Positions 9,866 through 19,273 of a stretch of DNA of 64,000 nucleotides are shown here, one piece after another (the first letter of the stretch is position 1; every line of letters starts with the position of its first letter). A model generated the notes under the pieces. It made no database searches. It was not told the DNA's origin and worked only from the letters and a program-made list of their open reading frames with translations. Source of the DNA: Fidelibacterota bacterium (lineage in GTDB: Bacteria > Fidelibacterota > Marinisomatia > Marinisomatales > TCS55); contig JAPYRG010000011.1 of assembly GCA_029936965.1 (NCBI GenBank), positions 1 to 64,000 of the forward strand. Reading direction: 5' to 3'. The translations under genes and the position numbers were made by a program.

Positions 9866-10558
9866 TTAATTACTATATTTATTTAATTCGCTAAGCAATT
9901 TTACCATCATATCTTTCGTTAATCTACGCGTATTCACATTCCTTGGGCTAGGATGGTAACTAGAGATTAAATGGAAGTTATTTGGCAACGTATATATTGC
10001 ATGATGTTTAAAAGGATAATCTTTTACTTTTATTTCGAATTGGGATCGCCAAAACCGCAAACATGCGTCAAATGCAATTTTTCCTAAAGCAAGCATACAT
10101 GTAGCATTATTCAATAAATTGATTTCATCATTAAAATAAGTAAAACAATTCCGTAATTCTTGTGCTGTTGGTTTATCTTGAGGAGGCACGCACTTAAGCG
10201 CAGGCGTCATATAACAATTGTTTAACTTCAATCCATCATGCAAACTATCAGAGTTAGGCTGGTTAGATAAACCAACCTGATGCATACACATCATTAAAAA
10301 GTCTGCTGATTTATCTCCAGTAAAAACTCTTCCTGTACGATTCCCTCCATGTGCAGCAGGCGCTAACCCAACAATAATAATTGAAGCCATATGATCTCCA
10401 TATCCTGGAACAGGCTTTCCCCAATAATCCCAATTCATATATTGTTTTCGTTTCTCATTTGCAACTTTTGTACGAAAATCAACTAAACGAGTGCAATCAT
10501 TACAATGAATTATTTCTTCATTAAAATCATCTAATTTGTCTTTATCATGTTTAATCAT
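9866..10558 (-). CDS. Family 5 uracil-DNA glycosylase (UDGb type)
   Basis: 230 residues. It removes uracil and related deaminated bases from DNA to start base-excision repair. Motif 1, GLAPAAHGGNRTGR (residues 64-77), is the family 5 form, which lacks the usual catalytic Asp/Asn. Motif 2 is seen in YHPSPRN (about 201-207). Cys19, Cys22, Cys123 and Cys138 (HCNDC, LKCVPP, RNC) are placed as the 4Fe-4S ligands of this family. It reads divergently from the ppiD-like gene, with 114 bases between them. A second Fe-S uracil-DNA glycosylase, family 4, lies at 58002-58661. Confidence 0.92.
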   Translation of the reverse strand: MIKHDKDKLDDFNEEIIHCNDCTRLVDFRTKVANEKRKQYMNWDYWGKPVPGYGDHMASIIIVGLAPAAHGGNRTGRVFTGDKSADFLMMCMHQVGLSNQPNSDSLHDGLKLNNCYMTPALKCVPPQDKPTAQELRNCFTYFNDEINLLNNATCMLALGKIAFDACLRFWRSQFEIKVKDYPFKHHAIYTLPNNFHLISSYHPSPRNVNTRRLTKDMMVKLLSELNKYSN

Positions 10559-10672
10559 ATCTATAATTTAGGTTTTTATAAATCATCATACTACTTTCGA
10601 TGTTCATTGCTTCCACACCCAAGCTTATATAAATTCGCATCCAATTTTAACATTATGAATTGAGTATCAATT

Positions 10673-12517
10673 ATGGCTTTAATGACAACAATGCGCAACC
10701 GAATGCACATATTTTTATGGGCAATACTTATTCTATTTTTATTAAGTATATCCATTGGCGGATTAGTAGGTGGTGCAAATATTATTGATCAATTATTTGG
10801 TAGAGTTGATCCTTCAACAGCAATAGGTGTGATTAATGGCCAAAAGATTTCTCCTGATGACTTTTCACGAGCTGTTTCTGGTCGATTAGAACAAGTTCGT
10901 GCAAGTGGTCGTGAAATAACTGATCGAGATTTTGATCAAGCTAGAAAACAAGTATGGGATGATTATATACGTGAAATACTAATTTCACAATCCATAGAAG
11001 AACTTGAAATATCTACAACTAATCAGGAAGTTTTATTTCACTTACAGAATATACCACCGCCTTTTTTAATATCTGATCCGACTTTTCAAACAAATGGAGA
11101 ATTTGATCAAGCGAAATATGAACAAGCTATAAATAATCCTAGCGGTAATGAATGGACACAAATTGAACAATTTATGAAAGATACCTATATACCAAATATC
11201 AAACTGCAAGAAATGGTGAATGCAGATTTAATTATTACAGATGAAGATGTTTGGGAAAGCTATATAAAACAACATGTCAATTATACCATTGATGGTGTTC
11301 ACATTACTACAAATGCTGTAAAAGATGAAGTGGAAGAGCCAACTGAAGAAGAATTATTTAATGAATATACTGAAAAAATTGATGATTTTTATCGTGAAGA
11401 GATGCGGAACCTTGAAGTCGTATCTTGGGAAAAAAAGCCATCCAGCGATGATTCTATTCGTGTACTAGATGAATGCCAGGAAATTATAAATCAATTAAAT
11501 AATGGATCTGATTTCTCAGAATTGGCAAATACATACACCCAAGATCCTGGCAACCAAGTTTCTCCAGATTCTGGAAGAGGTGGAGATTTGGGATGGTTTG
11601 GAAAAGGTCAAATGGTTAAACCCTTTGAAGAAGCGGCCTTTGTTGCCAAAGCTGGAGATGTAGTAGGTCCGGTTTTATCCCGATTTGGGTATCATATAAT
11701 TAAAGTAAATGATCGTCGAAATGAGAATGATGAGAAAGAAATCAATGCATCACATATGCTTTTGAAAATTGAGATGGGACCTAATACGAATGATGCGCTT
11801 AAACGTAAATCTACTCTTTTCAGCTATGATGCCTCTGACCCAGAGATAGGCTTCCCTGCTGCTCTTGATTCACATCAAGTTACTACAAAAAGTGTGACTA
11901 AAATTTTAGATGAAACAACAACTCTTCAAAATTTTGGCGCTTTTCGTCAAGCAGTTCGATTTGCTTATAATAGTGAAGTAAATGACGTTTCAGACCCTAT
12001 GCAGAATGATCAGTATTTTATTGTCGCTAAGCTAGATAGCGTTTTACCCAAAGGGACAAAATCTTTTGAAGAAGTACAAAATCAAATCAAAAATTCTATC
12101 AATCAAGAGCGTCAATTTGCTCAAGCTAAAAAATTTGCTGACGAATTAAGAGAAGAGCTAAGAAAAGGATCGACCTTTCAGCAATTAAAAGATAATTTTG
12201 AGAATATTGATCTTATCACTGGTGACACAAAGTTGCTAATTAGAAGTTTTCAATCTTTAGGGAAGAGTAATTATTTTGTAGGTGCATTAGCGATTGCAAA
12301 CAAAGGAGATATTGTTGGGCCCCTTAAAACTCCTAGAGGATATGGTATTGTCAATATTGTAGATATATCCCCTATTGATAGCTCCGATTTTGAGATGAAA
12401 CGCGATGTTATTTATGATAAACTTTCAAACCAGAAAAGGAATACTAATTTTCAAAGCTGGTATCAAGATCTTCTTGATGAGGCTAAAATTATCGATAATA
12501 GAAAATATTATTTTTAA
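10673..12517 (+). CDS. Membrane-anchored peptidyl-prolyl isomerase, PpiD/SurA type
   Basis: 614 residues. One N-terminal transmembrane helix (about 13-35, IFLWAILILFLLSISIGGLV) would anchor a periplasmic body, as in PpiD. SurA-N-like helices follow (GVINGQKISPDDF, about 53-65). A parvulin domain spans about residues 240-350 with the usual DLGWF, F..A.F and GYHIIKV motifs. A second, more degenerate parvulin-like stretch may lie at 420-600 (GDIVGPLKTPRGYGI). Its role would be folding of outer-membrane and exported proteins, which are plentiful here. A tentative promoter TTGCTT (10607-10612) with TATAAA at 10628 has only a 15-base spacer, so I do not list it as a site. Confidence 0.88.
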   Translation: MALMTTMRNRMHIFLWAILILFLLSISIGGLVGGANIIDQLFGRVDPSTAIGVINGQKISPDDFSRAVSGRLEQVRASGREITDRDFDQARKQVWDDYIREILISQSIEELEISTTNQEVLFHLQNIPPPFLISDPTFQTNGEFDQAKYEQAINNPSGNEWTQIEQFMKDTYIPNIKLQEMVNADLIITDEDVWESYIKQHVNYTIDGVHITTNAVKDEVEEPTEEELFNEYTEKIDDFYREEMRNLEVVSWEKKPSSDDSIRVLDECQEIINQLNNGSDFSELANTYTQDPGNQVSPDSGRGGDLGWFGKGQMVKPFEEAAFVAKAGDVVGPVLSRFGYHIIKVNDRRNENDEKEINASHMLLKIEMGPNTNDALKRKSTLFSYDASDPEIGFPAALDSHQVTTKSVTKILDETTTLQNFGAFRQAVRFAYNSEVNDVSDPMQNDQYFIVAKLDSVLPKGTKSFEEVQNQIKNSINQERQFAQAKKFADELREELRKGSTFQQLKDNFENIDLITGDTKLLIRSFQSLGKSNYFVGALAIANKGDIVGPLKTPRGYGIVNIVDISPIDSSDFEMKRDVIYDKLSNQKRNTNFQSWYQDLLDEAKIIDNRKYYF

Positions 12518-12593
12518 TTATTATTTTTTATAAGGCACGAAATTGTTCCTTTAATTCTTCAACAATGATCAATTAACTCATGTAAATTATATC

Positions 12594-14195
12594 ATGGCAA
12601 TAATTGAATCCCGAGTAGATCCATCATCAGAAAAATATAAATCTAATTTTGATCATCATATCAAACTTTCTGATGATTTAAGCAATGTCCTTGATCAAGT
12701 TAAAATGATGGGCCCTCCTAATCGGGTAGAAAAACATAAATCAAGAGGAAAGCAAACTGCTAGAGAACGAATCAATAATCTGAAAGACCCTAATACGGAA
12801 TTTTTAGAATTTTCAGTTTTAGCAGCCTACAATATCTATGAAGACTCTATTCCAGCTGCAGGAATCATTACTGGCTTAATTACAATTAAAGGTAGGCAGT
12901 GTATTGTAGTTGCAAACGACGCTACAGTTAAAGGCGGAACATATTATCCACTTACAGTTAAAAAACATCTTCGTGCACAAGAAATTGCCATGGAAAATGG
13001 TCTACCATGTATTTATTTAGTTGATAGTGGCGGTGCGTATCTTCAAAAACAAGATAATGTTTTTCCAGATCGTGATCATTTCGGAAGAATTTTTTATAAT
13101 CAAGCAAGAATGAGCGCTGAGGGAATACCTCAAATTGCTGCTGTTATGGGAAGTTGTACTGCTGGTGGTGCTTATGTACCCGCAATGAGCGATGAAGCTA
13201 TAATTGTTAACAAAACTGGCACTATTTTTCTTGGAGGACCACCACTGGTCCAAGCTGCTATTGGTGAGGTCGCTACTGCAGAAGAACTGGGCGGAGCAAC
13301 AATGCATACAAAAATTAGTGGTGTTGCTGATCATTTCGCGAAAAATGATGATGATGCCTTAGATAAGATCCGTGGTATCATGAATCATTTACCAAAATTA
13401 AATCAATTAAATCCTGATGAGGTAATTGATCCTAAATATGATATAAATCAGATTCTTGGTATTCTAACTAAAGATCATCGAACAACTTTTAAAGTAATGG
13501 AAATTATTGCAAGACTTGTTGATGGATCAAATTTTGAAGAATTTAAATCTGATTATGGAAAAACCCTTATTACAGGTTTTAGTAAAATTGGAGGATATCC
13601 TGTAGGTATTATTGCTAATAACGGGGTCTTATTTAGCGAAAGTTCTTTAAAAGGCGCTCACTTTATTGAACTCTGCTCACAAAGAAAAATTCCTATGCTA
13701 TTTCTACAAAATATAACTGGTTTTATGGTTGGTAAAAAAGCTGAGCAAGGTGGAATTGCTAAAAATGGAGCAAAAATGGTTCAGGCTGTTGCTACTACTA
13801 ACGTTCCTAAGTTAACAGTCATCATTGGTGGAAGTTTTGGAGCAGGAAATTATGCTATGGCTGGACGAGCATATCAACCAAGATTTTGTTGGATGTGGCC
13901 TAATGCTCGTATTTCTGTTATGGGAGGAGATCAAGCAGCCAATGTCCTTGCTACAGTAAAAAAACAACAACTTAATAAAGCTGGTAAGGAAATATCTCCT
14001 GAAGAGCTTGAAGAGCTACAAAAACCAATAAAGGTGAAGTATGAAAAAGAAGGACATCCTTATTATGCGAGCGCTAGATTATGGGATGATGGTGTAATTC
14101 AACCGACAGAAACAAGGAATATTTTGATTCAGGCATTACAGGCTGTAAATACAAAACCAATTGAAGAAATGAAGTTTCCCGTATTTCGAATGTAA
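12594..14195 (+). CDS. mccB: Methylcrotonyl-CoA carboxylase carboxyltransferase (beta) subunit
   Basis: 533 residues, close to the usual 535-565. It transfers CO2 from carboxybiotin to an acyl-CoA; 3-methylcrotonyl-CoA, a leucine-degradation intermediate, is the likely substrate. The MCC beta type is indicated by [49 protein letters not shown] and [11 protein letters not shown], and by the late [16 protein letters not shown] oxyanion loop. No biotin carboxylase/BCCP (alpha) gene and no other leucine-degradation gene is adjacent, so the partner must be elsewhere. The start has no clear Shine-Dalgarno. It follows the ppiD-like gene by 76 bases. Confidence 0.92.
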   Translation: MAIIESRVDPSSEKYKSNFDHHIKLSDDLSNVLDQVKMMGPPNRVEKHKSRGKQTARERINNLKDPNTEFLEFSVLAAYNIYEDSIPAAGIITGLITIKGRQCIVVANDATVKGGTYYPLTVKKHLRAQEIAMENGLPCIYLVDSGGAYLQKQDNVFPDRDHFGRIFYNQARMSAEGIPQIAAVMGSCTAGGAYVPAMSDEAIIVNKTGTIFLGGPPLVQAAIGEVATAEELGGATMHTKISGVADHFAKNDDDALDKIRGIMNHLPKLNQLNPDEVIDPKYDINQILGILTKDHRTTFKVMEIIARLVDGSNFEEFKSDYGKTLITGFSKIGGYPVGIIANNGVLFSESSLKGAHFIELCSQRKIPMLFLQNITGFMVGKKAEQGGIAKNGAKMVQAVATTNVPKLTVIIGGSFGAGNYAMAGRAYQPRFCWMWPNARISVMGGDQAANVLATVKKQQLNKAGKEISPEELEELQKPIKVKYEKEGHPYYASARLWDDGVIQPTETRNILIQALQAVNTKPIEEMKFPVFRM

Positions 14196-14229
14196 TTTTT
14201 ATTATAGTTATAATATTTTATAGACTATA

Positions 14230-15129
14230 TTGAATAAACAGTCCCACACTCTTTTATATATTTTATTATCTATAACTATGGCAATATGGGGACTATCTTG
14301 GACTAATGGGAAAATCCTATCCCAATACTGTTCCTCTTCAATTTTAGCATTTTGGAGGTTTTTTCTATCGAGCATATTTATGATTCCAGTACTATTAATA
14401 ACTAAAAATAATTTTAAGGTCAATTTTGAGGGTGTAAAATATATTTTTGTTGGGTCTATCTTGATTTTCTCTTACAATATATTTTTCTTCATGGGCACCA
14501 ATTTAGGCTTTGCGAATGTTGGAGGTGTAATCGTACCTACATTGAATCCAATTATTACTTTTATTCTTTCAGTAATAATTTTCAGAGAAAAAATTTATAA
14601 CAAAGATTTTATAGGGCTAGCATTTGGAATTTGTGGAGGAATAATAGTCCTAGAAGCTTGGAACCTATCTGCTGGACATATGATTACAAATGGCAATCTA
14701 TTTTTCTTATTTGCTTCAATCTCATGGGGTATAATGTCAATAATTTCAGGGAAATCTCATAATGCTGTAGCAACACTTACATTTAGTTTCTGGGTATATT
14801 TTATCTCTTCATTATTTTGTTTATTGATGAATGTAAATAACGATATATTAGTTGTTATAAACTTTGACTTCGTGTTTTGGTTTAATCTAATTATACTGTC
14901 AATTGGGGCGCAAGTTTTTGGTACAACAGTCTATTTTATTGCAACAACAAAACTTGGTCCTCCGAAAGCCAGTTCTTTTATTTTTTTAGTTCCAATAACA
15001 GCTCCAATATTTAGCATGTTTCTGATTGGTGAAAAATTGGGAATATATACTATAATTGGTGGAATTATGACTATGACTGCAGTTTATTTAATCAATAAAG
15101 AAAAGATTCAAACTGAACCGATTGATTAA
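14230..15129 (+). CDS. EamA/DMT-superfamily transporter
   Basis: 299 residues, with about ten hydrophobic helices in two EamA repeats, the usual size for a drug/metabolite transporter. The start is TTG at 14230; the first in-frame ATG (14278) would remove part of helix 1, so TTG fits better, though no clear ribosome site is seen. Repeat 1 includes AIWGLSWTNGK and NPIITFILSVIIFREK; repeat 2 includes SISWGIMSIISGK and APIFSMFLIGEKLG, the paired signatures of this family. The substrate is unknown. Its stop overlaps the convergent thioesterase stop by 4 bases. Confidence 0.85.
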   Translation: MNKQSHTLLYILLSITMAIWGLSWTNGKILSQYCSSSILAFWRFFLSSIFMIPVLLITKNNFKVNFEGVKYIFVGSILIFSYNIFFFMGTNLGFANVGGVIVPTLNPIITFILSVIIFREKIYNKDFIGLAFGICGGIIVLEAWNLSAGHMITNGNLFFLFASISWGIMSIISGKSHNAVATLTFSFWVYFISSLFCLLMNVNNDILVVINFDFVFWFNLIILSIGAQVFGTTVYFIATTKLGPPKASSFIFLVPITAPIFSMFLIGEKLGIYTIIGGIMTMTAVYLINKEKIQTEPID

Positions 15130-15530
15130 ATATTGTTTTGGAGTGCTTCTAATAACTTTTTTGGAGGCTTAACAGCCTTTCCTGATTGATCTATAAATGC
15201 GTGTATCGTATGACCCGTGACAAGTAATTCATTATTATTACTTCGATAAATTTCGTAATCAATTCTCATTGTCGCTTTTGGAGATTTATTTATTAATGTT
15301 TTTACCAAAAGTATATCCTCAAAATTTGCACCCAATTTATAATCACAATGGCTAGTAATTACTGGTAAAAAGTATCCTTCATCTTCTATTGAAGTAACAT
15401 CAATTGAAATTGATTGTAATAGTTCTGTACGTGCTGCCTCAAAATATTCATAATAACGTGCATAATAAACCACACCCATCTGGTCTACGTCCTTATAATA
15501 CACCTTTGTCTTATAAGTGAATTTTATCAT
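15126..15530 (-). CDS. Acyl-CoA thioesterase, YbgC/4-hydroxybenzoyl-CoA thioesterase family
   Basis: 134 residues, a single hot-dog fold. The signature YYKDVDQMGVVYYARYYEYFE (residues 11-31) holds the catalytic Asp16 of the DxDxMGVVYxxxY pattern; the usual His after VY is Tyr here. Such enzymes hydrolyse short or medium acyl-CoA or acyl-ACP and in Proteobacteria sit with the Tol-Pal genes. Here it directly follows accA (shared base 15530), which suggests a link to fatty-acid metabolism. It is the last gene of the long minus-strand run. Confidence 0.85.
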   Translation of the reverse strand: MIKFTYKTKVYYKDVDQMGVVYYARYYEYFEAARTELLQSISIDVTSIEDEGYFLPVITSHCDYKLGANFEDILLVKTLINKSPKATMRIDYEIYRSNNNELLVTGHTIHAFIDQSGKAVKPPKKLLEALQNNI

Positions 15531-16486
15531 TATTCTTCTTGGAAGAACCCCATTCTTTCATATCGTTGTATTCTTGATTGGAGATAATCTTTTTTATTAT
15601 TTTTTTCTTCAATTAAATCAAGTTCTTCTAAGATAATCTTCTTAATGATATCATACATTTTCTCAGGTTCCCTGTGTGCTCCACCAGTTGGTTCATTAAT
15701 AATTCTATCACAGATGCCTATATCTTTTAAATCTTTGGGTGCAACCTTCATTGCATCGGCAGCATCTGAAGCCTTCGTGGCGTCATGCCACAAAATTGAT
15801 GCACATCCTTCAGGACTAATTACAGAATACCAAGTATTTTCCAACATAATTAATCGATCGCACAATCCTATTCCAAGCGCCCCTCCACTTGCACCTTCTC
15901 CGATAACAATAGCTAATATTGGGACATTAAGCTTTGCCATTTCCATTAAATTCCTAGCGATTGCCTCGCCCTGCCCCCTTTCTTCTGCCCCTAAACCTGG
16001 GTATGCTCCAGGAGTATCAATTAAAGAAATTACTGGAAGATTAAATTTATCTGCTAAACGCATTAAACGTAATGCTTTACGATATCCTTCGGGACGCATC
16101 ATTCCAAAGTTCCTATATAAATTTTCTTTTGTATTTCTTCCTTTTTGTTGACCAATAAATAGAACTGAACGTTCATTGATCTTGCCGATACCTGCTATTA
16201 TCGCCTTATCATCAGCATACGTTCTATCTCCATGCAATTCAATAAATTCTTCAGTAATTCCATTGATATAATCTAAGCTAAAAGGTCTTTCTGGATGTCT
16301 TGCTAGTTGCACTCTCTGCCATCGATTTAGGCTTCCATAAATTTCATCTATTTTTTTATCTCTTCTTTCAATTAATCTATTAAGCTCTAAAGGATTACCA
16401 TCATCATTTTCCAAAGATTGAAGTTTAATTATCTTATCTTCAAATTTTTGAATAGGCTTTTCAAATTCTAAATAATGTTTTGCCAT
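15530..16486 (-). CDS. accA: Acetyl-CoA carboxylase carboxyltransferase subunit alpha
   Basis: 318 residues, full length for AccA. With AccD it moves CO2 from carboxybiotin to acetyl-CoA, making malonyl-CoA for fatty-acid synthesis. Diagnostic stretches are RHPERPFSLDYI, ELHGDRTYADD, NFGMMRPEGYRKALRLM, IDTPGAYPGLGAEERGQ and VIGEGASGGALGIG, in the usual order, and the C-terminal helical tail is present. accD is not in the window. The gene is sandwiched between a glycosyltransferase fusion (1 base away) and the thioesterase, with no room for separate promoters. Confidence 0.95.
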   Translation of the reverse strand: MAKHYLEFEKPIQKFEDKIIKLQSLENDDGNPLELNRLIERRDKKIDEIYGSLNRWQRVQLARHPERPFSLDYINGITEEFIELHGDRTYADDKAIIAGIGKINERSVLFIGQQKGRNTKENLYRNFGMMRPEGYRKALRLMRLADKFNLPVISLIDTPGAYPGLGAEERGQGEAIARNLMEMAKLNVPILAIVIGEGASGGALGIGLCDRLIMLENTWYSVISPEGCASILWHDATKASDAADAMKVAPKDLKDIGICDRIINEPTGGAHREPEKMYDIIKKIILEELDLIEEKNNKKDYLQSRIQRYERMGFFQEE

Positions 16487-16487
16487 A

Positions 16488-18551
16488 TTAATTGCTGAAT
16501 ACTGTTTTCATAATAATTTCAAGATCCATCGTAAAACTTTGATTCTGAACATAATAATGATCTAAAGCCAGTCTATCTTCAGGATTGAATTTTATAGATC
16601 TTATTCTTTCCAATCCAGTTAATCCAGGTTGACATATCAAATTTGGATTCGGCTCAGTAATTTCAAACATAGTTGAGCCAACTAAACTTAAGTCACCCAA
16701 TAGAACTGCAAATAAAAGCGGTAGCTCTCTAATAAAACGAGACCTTACATTAAAGATAGTTACATTAAACTTATTTCCTTCTAAACCCCAGTACTGTTTT
16801 TTCCTCCCTTTTTTTAGTAATAGCAATAATAAAATAATGGGACTAAATATAATTAACGTTAATAATGAAATAGTTAAATCAAAAACACGCTTTGTTAATC
16901 TATGCAAACTATAAAACAGACTATATTCAATATTTAAGAAAGATAAGTCTCCAATATCTTCAATTGATGCCTTTCCTAATAATATTTCTTGCTGCCTAGG
17001 TATCATCCGATATGTTAATCGTAAATCTTTAGTTTGATTCATTAAATTTAAAATTTCTTTATTCGTAAATGCGCTAGTTGAAAATATTAATTCTCTAATA
17101 CGATATTTAACAACAAGATCGCGCAAATCAGATAGTTGGCCAATAAAATCTATAGGAAGCTTATTTTCTTCTTCAGGTAATTTTGTATCAATAATACCTA
17201 TCAACTCTAATCCTGTATCAAATCTCTTTAATAAACTATCAGCGATTCTTAACCCTTCATCATCAGCGCCAACAATAAATGTTTTTCTAGTAAAAAGAAT
17301 TGGATTCTTCTGTTTTACATGATTCAGAAGCCCTCTTGCCATTAAGAAATGGACGAATACTCGCCAGCCAGGAATAAGAATAGAAATAATTGCTGACCCA
17401 AAAATAATTACAAATCGTGAAAAAGCATATTGTTTGAAAAAATATGTAAATGCAACGGCTAAAAAGAAACCCGTTACTGAAGAAATAATTGCGCGTGAAT
17501 AAGATAAAATATATCGATTATATAATTGAAAAATAAAACCAACACCTATCCAAAATATTATATAAATAGATGGAACTAAACCATTACTCATTGTTATTGG
17601 CTCAAAATGTGAAAATCGCATAGAAATTGCTATCAAGAATGCCGATAGAATAACAATAGCATCTATTGTAACAGAAAGTATTTGTGATCGTTTTTCACCA
17701 ACCATTGAAAGAAGTTTTCGTATATATATACCACAACGAATTGCAAATTTCATTATCCATCCCGATCCAAATGAAAAGTGCTTATCCACAAATAATATCA
17801 TCGCATTATAAAATTCATTTATACTATCAAAAGGAGCAGATTTAACTGATTCTCCTTGGTAATGAATTATCTGCGTATTGGGGACATAATGTACCTCATA
17901 ATTATTTTTCCATATTCGTGAACAAAGATCTAAATCTTCACCAAACATGAAAAAACGCTCATCAAAACCCTTCAATTCATGGAACAAGAATGATCTAATA
18001 AACATGCAAGAACCACTGATAGCATCAACACTAGATATTTGATCTTCATCAAGATATGTTAGATTATATTTCCCTGCCCATTTAGAATTTGGAAACAAAC
18101 GGCTTAAACCAAGTAATTTAGGTAGGGCAACACTTAGAGTTGGAAATGAACGTTTACATGCCAATTGCAGTGTCCCATCAGCATTAAGTATTTTAGGCCC
18201 AACCATACCAACATTAGGATTATCTTCAAGATAATCTTTCAATGTAGAGATTGTCTCTTCTTGAATAATTGTATCAGGATTTAATATTAAATAATATTTA
18301 CCCTTTGCTATTGCCGCAGCTTGATTGACTGCGCTCCCAAACCCAACGTTCTCTGTATTTTGAAAAATCTTAATTTGTCGTAGATGACTATATCTTTCTT
18401 TGAGATATGGAACTGTGTTATCAAAAGAATTATTATCAATAACAATAATTTCAAAATCATCCAAATCAGATTTAATTATAGCATCAATTGCATGAGCTAT
18501 ATACTGACGAACATTATAACTTACGATTAATAATGATACATTTTTTTTCAT
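16488..18551 (-). CDS. GT2 glycosyltransferase fused to a degraded polyprenyl-phosphate sugar transferase
   Basis: 687 residues in three parts. Residues 1-260 are a GT-A family 2 domain (LIVSYNVRQY, VIDNNSFDN, NPDT at 91-94, FGEDLDLCSR at 203-212), of the rhamnosyl/mycolyl-arabinogalactan type. Residues 290-400 hold about four membrane helices, and 420-500 a Rossmann-like domain (FIVGADDEGLRIA). Residues 553-687 are a bacterial sugar transferase (KRVFDLTISLL, LLGDLSLVG, CQPGLTG, DLEIIMKT). In that last domain the segment between the membrane helix and the catalytic site is short, the usual LDELPQ is IRELPL (608-613), so the catalytic Asp is Arg, and GPRP is GSTM. Either the priming activity is lost or the chemistry differs. 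Downstream of rfbD and a DPM1-like gene, it probably works in surface-glycan synthesis. Confidence 0.82.
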   Translation of the reverse strand: MKKNVSLLIVSYNVRQYIAHAIDAIIKSDLDDFEIIVIDNNSFDNTVPYLKERYSHLRQIKIFQNTENVGFGSAVNQAAAIAKGKYYLILNPDTIIQEETISTLKDYLEDNPNVGMVGPKILNADGTLQLACKRSFPTLSVALPKLLGLSRLFPNSKWAGKYNLTYLDEDQISSVDAISGSCMFIRSFLFHELKGFDERFFMFGEDLDLCSRIWKNNYEVHYVPNTQIIHYQGESVKSAPFDSINEFYNAMILFVDKHFSFGSGWIMKFAIRCGIYIRKLLSMVGEKRSQILSVTIDAIVILSAFLIAISMRFSHFEPITMSNGLVPSIYIIFWIGVGFIFQLYNRYILSYSRAIISSVTGFFLAVAFTYFFKQYAFSRFVIIFGSAIISILIPGWRVFVHFLMARGLLNHVKQKNPILFTRKTFIVGADDEGLRIADSLLKRFDTGLELIGIIDTKLPEEENKLPIDFIGQLSDLRDLVVKYRIRELIFSTSAFTNKEILNLMNQTKDLRLTYRMIPRQQEILLGKASIEDIGDLSFLNIEYSLFYSLHRLTKRVFDLTISLLTLIIFSPIILLLLLLKKGRKKQYWGLEGNKFNVTIFNVRSRFIRELPLLFAVLLGDLSLVGSTMFEITEPNPNLICQPGLTGLERIRSIKFNPEDRLALDHYYVQNQSFTMDLEIIMKTVFSN

Positions 18552-18556
18552 AAATA

Positions 18557-19273
18557 TTACTTATGCCAACCAAATAGTTTCCATATTCTCATTCTCCAGA
18601 TAACAATAATTGCTTCAAACATAATTTTTTTAGACATTTTTGATTCACCAATAGTTCTATCTGCAAAAATTATTGGATGTTCAAATATGCTGTATTTCTT
18701 CTGCCATGCCCTCCAATTCATCTCGATCTGGAAAGAATATCCTTGGGATTTAACGCCATTAAGATCTATAGAATCAAGCACCTTTCTCTTCCATGCTTTA
18801 AATCCGCCTGTTGAATCCTTAATAGGCAATCCAGTTACAATTCTCGCGTACACATTAGCACCATAACTAAGCAGCAACCTCTTAATTGGCCAATGAACTA
18901 CACTAACACCATTTATATATCTACTTCCAACTACCAAATCATAGCTATTAAGCAACCTAACCATCTCTTTTATTTCTATTGGATCATGAGATAAATCGGC
19001 ATCCATCTGGACAATGTTATCATAATTTCTTTTCAATGCCCAATTAAAACCATATTTATAGGCAGTCCCCAAGCCTGCTTTCCCAGGACGTTCTTCCAAA
19101 TACAAATTTTTATATTTCAACTGTAATTCTTTTACAATATCGGCTGTTCCATCAGGTGAATTATCATCAATAATTAAAATATGATAATTTTCATCAATGT
19201 TAAATACGCTTTCTATGAGAGATTTTATATTTTTCTTTTCATTATAAGTTGGCGATATAATCAACGTATTCAT
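18557..19273 (-). CDS. Polyprenol-phosphate sugar (DPM1-like) glycosyltransferase
   Basis: 238 residues, a single GT2 catalytic domain with no added membrane helices, as in DPM1/Ppm1-type enzymes. Seen are ISPTYNEKKNI (7-17), IIDDNSPDGTADIV (34-47), GKAGLGTAYKYGF and the metal-binding DADLSHDP (91-98), followed by SRYINGVSV and RTIGESKMS. It would move mannose or another sugar from a nucleotide donor to a polyprenol phosphate at the inner membrane. Its ATG overlaps the TGA of rfbD (ATGA), so translation is probably coupled. Confidence 0.9.
   Translation of the reverse strand: MNTLIISPTYNEKKNIKSLIESVFNIDENYHILIIDDNSPDGTADIVKELQLKYKNLYLEERPGKAGLGTAYKYGFNWALKRNYDNIVQMDADLSHDPIEIKEMVRLLNSYDLVVGSRYINGVSVVHWPIKRLLLSYGANVYARIVTGLPIKDSTGGFKAWKRKVLDSIDLNGVKSQGYSFQIEMNWRAWQKKYSIFEHPIIFADRTIGESKMSKKIMFEAIIVIWRMRIWKLFGWHK

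Noticed and set aside
10607..10633. Promoter TTGCTT / TATAAA before the ppiD-like gene
   Set aside because: The spacer is 15 bases, outside the normal range; other hexamer pairings match poorly.
14200..14215. Hairpin TATTATA-GT-TATAATA followed by T-run after mccB as a terminator
   Set aside because: The stem is A/T only with a two-base loop; such repeats are expected by chance in this sequence.
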